From Ziziphus jujuba (lineage: Eukaryota > Streptophyta > Magnoliopsida > Rosales > Rhamnaceae): 64,000 nt of DNA. A program made the translations under genes and the position numbers. The stretch is taken from assembly GCF_031755915.1 (NCBI RefSeq), contig NC_083387.1, positions 4,058,501 through 4,122,500 of the forward strand, in the 5' to 3' direction. Shown here piece by piece: positions 59,180 through 64,000 of the stretch; position 1 is the stretch's first letter, and each line of letters starts with the position of its first letter. A model generated the notes under the pieces. That model did not search any database. It worked only from the letters and a program-made list of their open reading frames with translations, and had not been told where the DNA came from.

Positions 59180-60643
59180 CCTATGCAATACATTCCCTTG
59201 TTGTGGTTCTACTATTCATATTTTGTCTCGGCATCACAATTTCAGTGCTGCCATTGAAGATGCTCGATGGAATATACAAGTAAATGACATCCACATATAA
59301 AAATTAAAAATTAAAAATTAAAAATCCAATTCTATAAAGAGCATAAAAAATATGCTACTACATACAATGTCATTTTTATATAATTCGTCATCATAATCTT
59401 AAAGTTTAACGTCGCCCACTGCACATAAGTGATGAAATTTTTGAGGCTTAACAAGAAGGGGCCCATGACATTAAGCTCTTTAATACAAATGTTAAAATGT
59501 TAGTATTAAATTTTGACAAAACAATTTAACAAACAAACAATGTCGGTTGAAATGTCAAATATAGCATCCTATATATCATCTTAGACATCTGGCTTGTATT
59601 GGAGATACAGGGCCAAAATACCGAATTTATATTTTAGCATTTACAGTTCTTGTGACATTAATCCATTAAAGATGCCGAGTGTAACATAGAAAATTAAAAG
59701 AAAAAAGGCACTTTTTCAACACAAAAACAGCATCTCGTTCTGCTGGTCACCACTCAGTCACCACTTAGAGAAGGCAAGCACCTTGGTAGGGTATAAATGA
59801 AAATATTAGTAAATCATATATATTTATTGTTATAAATCATAACTTTCAATTACAATATAAAGAAAATATTAGTTGTGCTTTTATATAGTTATTTATTTGG
59901 AAAATGAAAATTTAAACATCTGAATCAAAGAGAGAAAAGATAAATAATAAGAAAATACACGGCGAATGTTTATTACAGAAAAGCAAGAGAATTTATAGAA
60001 ATGGTTAATTGGTTTGGTTCTTTTTTGGTCGGAAAAGGGCAGTATTTTGGTCTTTTTTCCTTTCATTTAAAGTCAATATTTTGGAAATTTAGGATTATTT
60101 TAATCTATCAAAATATATATAAATATATATATATTTAAAACTGAAAAAGTTGCAAATAAAACAAAAAGGAAATAGGAAAACCAATTATTTATTAAGGTTT
60201 GTTTTTGCTATCAAGGAAAAAACGGCTTTCCTTCCAAGAAGTTAAGAAACAGACTACGAAGCAAAGAGAAAAGAAGGCCAAAAAGTCATGCTAATTTTCT
60301 GCATTTTTAAATTGTTGGTTTCAACTAAAAAAAGAAAAAAAAAAATACACTGGCAAAGCAGACAGAGAGGGGGAAAAGTCGATCTTGTACGGAAATTCTA
60401 TTTCTCCGAAACTTTTAAATAAAAAGGGGAAAAAAAAAAAAAAAAGAAGAAGGAAGACTCCACTCCAGATCTGCGTGGGTCGATAAGAGAAAGAGAAAGA
60501 GAGAGAGAGAGAGAGAGAGTAGTTGAATGCGGTTAATTGGTTGAGAGAAATCAGAAGCATGGGGTTCAAATGAATGTGCTGGTTTGAAGTATTCTTTCAG
60601 TGGAGGCTCCATATTTGCAGTTAGTTCCAAAGTGTGACTACTG
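58844..60643. other. 3' side of AMT2 and 5' side of the G-gamma gene
   Basis: Contains the AMT2 3' UTR, a CT tract (59143-59179), short TTAAAAA repeats (about 59297-59322), and ahead of the next gene a GA tract (60488-60518), probably in its leader. No other gene is seen. Confidence 0.55.
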
Positions 60644-62428
60644 ATGGAGACTGAAACGCCATCGTTTGCCAACGAACAGCTCGATTCTTCAGTAGGAGGA
60701 GTAGCAGGAGGAGTAGCAGCAGCAGGAGGATCAACCTCCAATGATAACAGAGGAAAGCATCGGATTCTTGCTGAGCTCAAACGCCTCGAACAAGAACTCA
60801 AAAGCTTGGAGGTTTTTCTTCACTGTTTACTTCCTCAACTTTCCGTCTTTTTTTTTGGTTGTGTAGGAATGCTGTTTGTTTCCCTAGAAAGTTGGTCCAT
60901 TAGAAGAACTTTCGCATTCTTTTCTGCTTTTGCTTCCGTTATCGTGAACCTTGGTGTACAAGCTTTTTTCTTTTTCTTTTATTTTATTTTATTTTATTTT
61001 TTAGCATGTAAATATTATACTTAATGCAATGGCCAACAAAAAAAAAAAAAAAAAAGAGTTACACCTAATATTCTTGGAAGCAAATTCTCTCTCTTTTTTT
61101 GGGTATTTTTGTGTAGAATGAAAGAAAATGAGATATTGACTATAGTTGTTTCTTTAACCCATTATTAACGTTCGTCGAATATGAGGGAGTTTCTTGGATT
61201 TCCCAATTGGTTTGACTACATAGGGAGATTGGACCGGGTTTAGAATGAAGCGACCTGGAGATGTTCCACTCTGTTGGGTATTTTGGCATCGGTAAATCAA
61301 ATTTTCTCTTAGTTTAAATCATTGATTAATTGGAGTCGCTGATTTTATCAAATTGAGAAAAGAGGCTGTTGAACGAATAAACATCTGATGGGCATGAAGT
61401 TGGTAAATCCCTAACAAGAATATTTTTGCAAATTGGAAATTCTATGAATAAGTAAGAGTAAAGGCCGCTTATTAAACCTTTGTTATTATGCAAATTATGT
61501 AGCTTGGAATCTGAGTTATTGATTTTGTTTAACTTTGAAACAAGTTTGAGTAAGGAGAAAATGCATGTATTTTTTTACTGTGAATTTTGTTGAATGGTAA
61601 TAGCATTAGCGACTTAAATGCCCATGAAATCAAGGTGTAAACAGACCTGTTTAAGAGCTGTCTTAAGATTGCCATTGACAGCACTGCTCTTGCTATTGAC
61701 CTTCAGGATAAATATTTGGTTTGTTTTGCCTTTTGATGCTCTATGAATTTTCTAGCCTTCTTGGAACTTCGTATCAGATATTCTTAGATGCCAACTACAG
61801 CAGTGTTCTATTTATTGTCATTTTTAATATTTTTAAGCATTGGTTTTCTTTCTCCTACAAAATAATAAATTCTTGACTACTCTGTTCCTGTGGAATCATA
61901 GGTTATGTATTAAGTTTTTCTCTTTAGCTGTATGAACTATAGTATAGGCATATCAATGTTCTTTTTCTGATTTATGTTTATCCATTTCTTTCTCTGTCCA
62001 GGAAGAGTTGGAAGAGCTTGAAAGAACCGAAAATGTCTCATCAATATGTGCTGAGTAAGTATGAGAAATGGTTCTTCATATCCTAATTTCTGAAGATAAT
62101 AACTAATTCTGCAAACTGAAGTATTAAGAATGATTCTTCTGGCATCATAAAAGTTAAATACAATGGATATGATGGTTCATGATGATATATTTTTGTCCGT
62201 GCCCCTAGATTGCTGCCCTATATAGAAGCCAGACCAGATGCTTTGCTCCCAACGTAAGTATCATAACATTCATCTTCTCACTCTCTATCACTTCAGGTTG
62301 CTCTTATTTCTGATGCTCCATGATAGATGTATTCCTATTACAGAACAAATGGCCCAATAAACGTAATGTGGGATCGATGGTTTGAAGGACCACAGGATTC
62401 ACAAGGTTGCAGGTGTTGGATACTCTGA
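60644..62428 (+). CDS. AGG1: heterotrimeric G-protein gamma subunit, AGG1/AGG2 type
   Basis: Small plant G-gamma of 116 residues that pairs with G-beta (AGB1) at the plasma membrane. Exons: 60644-60811, 62002-62054, 62209-62253 and 62344-62428, frame-consistent. A Gly/Ala-rich N-terminal stretch (about 18-30) precedes a charged coiled coil (about 37-67, AELKRLEQELKSLE then EEELEELERTE). The conserved gamma segment follows: LLPYIEARPDALLP, then GPINVMWDRWFEGP. It ends GCRCWIL: the CaaX box CWIL, with Leu last, predicts geranylgeranylation, and the upstream Cys could be acylated. It is about 16-18 residues longer than Arabidopsis AGG1 or AGG2, mainly from the Gly/Ala stretch. Which of the two it matches better is not decided by sequence; location beside VTE3 favours AGG1. 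Confidence 0.92.
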
Positions 62429-63937
62429 TTTGTAAGCAAAAATATATATATATATATATATATATTTCTTGCCATTTGTTGCAAGATGGTTTGAGATATC
62501 CCATATAGAAGAACTAGTTCATCTGATACAGCACAATTTTCTTTTGGCTAAATGTGCTCGATTAATTTGATGTCCATGTTGATTCTGAAATTTTGGGCTA
62601 TAGTTGTATCACGGGCAAGTGTCGTCCACCATTTCAATTGAAAGTTGTATATCTGTTACATCTACAAACTGAAAAGCCTGTAGAAGAGTAAGAAAAAGAA
62701 ATTTGGCTTTTTACCAACTTTAAAGCCATTGTTAAACAAGACTATGTCAGGTAGCCTGAGATCATGCTGACTGCAATTATACAGGGATTTGAAGATGTGG
62801 GATCCACGTAATTATATCACAACCAACTACTTAGAAACCTGAGTGTTCATATTCGATATGATATTTAATACCAGGTGAAGCACTTTTTTAGCGACAGTCA
62901 CCCTGTAAATATCCAACGAAAATTGCTCTCTGCCAAGCTTAGTGATGACTTGAGATTGGTCTTTTCCTTTTCATCTTTTATGTCGTTAGCGGGTGCAACA
63001 GGGCTGGAAAATCAAAATGGTGTCGGTTATCGTGGGAATAATTTTACAAGGGTGGTCACATACACCTTTTTTTATTTGTACTTTTTTGCCCTTTTCCGCA
63101 CGACCTTTTGGTATTGGTAAGGAACAATTTGTCTTTGTTGTTTATTACTCACCAAAAAAATTTGTCTTTGTTGTTTATCATGGAAAGGAAAAGAATTCTA
63201 TGTTGGATTATGTGAAATAAATAATGTATCAAATTCTCAATCGACCAGATCTAAAAACTCCAAACTTCAAACTTCAAACTTGGTACATAAAATAATCCAC
63301 CACCCTCGAAAAACCCAAATAAGATAGCCACCAACCACATTGTAAGTAGCTAGAAAGGCTGGAATTTCTTCAACAAAAGAAAACATGGTAGAATACTCTT
63401 TGGAACCCTTTTGAATCCACAATGGACTCCTTGGCAACGGAAACATAATGAGGAGATTTTAATTTCCCCACTAACAGCCAGTTGATTTATTGACAATGAG
63501 GACTAAACAATTAAAATCGTAGAAACTAAAGTCAACAGGACAGCAACTTTACATAAATCTACAGAAAAAAAAAAAAAGAAAAAAAAAAAGGCCCATTTTG
63601 TACTTTACATAAATCTACAGAAAAAAAAGAAGCTCATTTTGTATCAAGGTTTCAAACTAAAGCAAGCTAAAGCCATATCAAGAAAAGCTGAATGAAACAT
63701 ATTAAAAGACATTTCGTATTTAACTTAGGAAACAGGATGGAATTCAAAAAGGCGTAAACCGATGGCCGACTTTGCATGTATTTCGACATGGCCGTAGTTT
63801 ATAAAGACAAAACTGAATTCCTTCTAGACCAATTTACATGAATTTACACGACGGAAACAGGCAGCAGAATGTTGTCTACATCAGAGGAGAATGTAACTAG
63901 AATCTTCAGCAGATTCCATAATATGTCAACGAGTGAG
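62429..63937. other. 3' side of G-gamma gene and right-hand flank
   Basis: Holds the G-gamma 3' UTR, a TA tract inside it (62444-62465), and no recognisable gene. A tandem repeat starting TTTACATAAATCTACAG occurs at 63548-63603 and 63604-63643. The right part may be 3' UTR of a minus-strand gene. Confidence 0.5.
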
Positions 63938-64000
63938 CTATACTATTGATTGGTTTGCGGACGGTGGAGAAGTAGTGATGGAGATGATTAAAGAACCTGA
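63938..64000 (-). CDS. possible C-terminal end of an unidentified minus-strand gene
   Basis: Read on the minus strand from the window edge, an open frame gives SGSLIISITTSPPSANQSIV and a stop at 63938-63940. It is too short to identify; composition is a little GC-richer than the flank. It may be chance. Confidence 0.2.
   Translation of the reverse strand, partial: SGSLIISITTSPPSANQSIV

Overview
The window is nuclear DNA from a flowering plant, almost certainly a eudicot. Genes have many GT-AG introns, the intergenic DNA is long and AT-rich with TA, CT and poly-A tracts, and every recognisable product is plant-type: a DYW-class PPR protein, an autoinhibited Ca2+-ATPase, a tocopherol/plastoquinone methyltransferase, a plant G-gamma subunit and miR167. 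I cannot fix the species; gene size and content would fit a woody rosid.

Layout, left to right: the 3' part of a very large BEACH/WD40 gene (+, 2-10496, 5' end outside the window); an intronless OTP86-like chloroplast RNA-editing PPR gene (+, 11832-14678); a 15.6 kb stretch without protein genes that carries two MIR167 hairpins on the + strand (about 18.0 and 24.84 kb); an intronless ACA12/13-type Ca2+-ATPase (-, 30294-33458); an AT-rich gap with repeat remnants; an unrecognised conserved-looking gene with a frame problem (-, 38833-39591); a four-exon calmodulin-like gene of the CML8/CML11 type (-, 40753-41744); a 13-coding-exon SR-rich cyclophilin of the CYP63 type (+, 45291-49810); the VTE3/APG1 methyltransferase (-, 50350-52652); an AMT2-subfamily ammonium transporter (+, 55763-58843); and a heterotrimeric G-protein gamma subunit of the AGG1/AGG2 type (+, 60644-62428). 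The last 1.5 kb holds nothing I can assign, apart from a possible C-terminal exon of a minus-strand gene running off the end.

The gene order matters most. From memory, Arabidopsis has OTP86, MIR167b, ACA12, CYP63, VTE3 and AGG1 in order near the end of chromosome 3 (At3g63370 to At3g63420), and the paralogues MIR167a, ACA13, CML11 and AGG2 in a second block (around At3g22886 to At3g22942). This window carries members of both blocks in one segment, as expected of a pre-duplication arrangement that was split by gene loss in Brassicaceae. It also has two MIR167 genes in tandem where each Arabidopsis block has one.

The genes do not form one pathway. Themes that recur are Ca2+ handling (ACA pump, CML), auxin control by miR167 (its known targets are ARF6 and ARF8), plastid functions (OTP86, VTE3), and membrane signalling or nutrition (AGG, AMT2). 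Non-coding structure worth noting: two independent tandem duplications between the MIR167 genes and the neighbouring gap, one more inside a BEACH intron, a MITE-like insertion in that same intron, a 40-base G tract in a CYP63 intron, and a TA microsatellite just upstream of a splice acceptor in AMT2.
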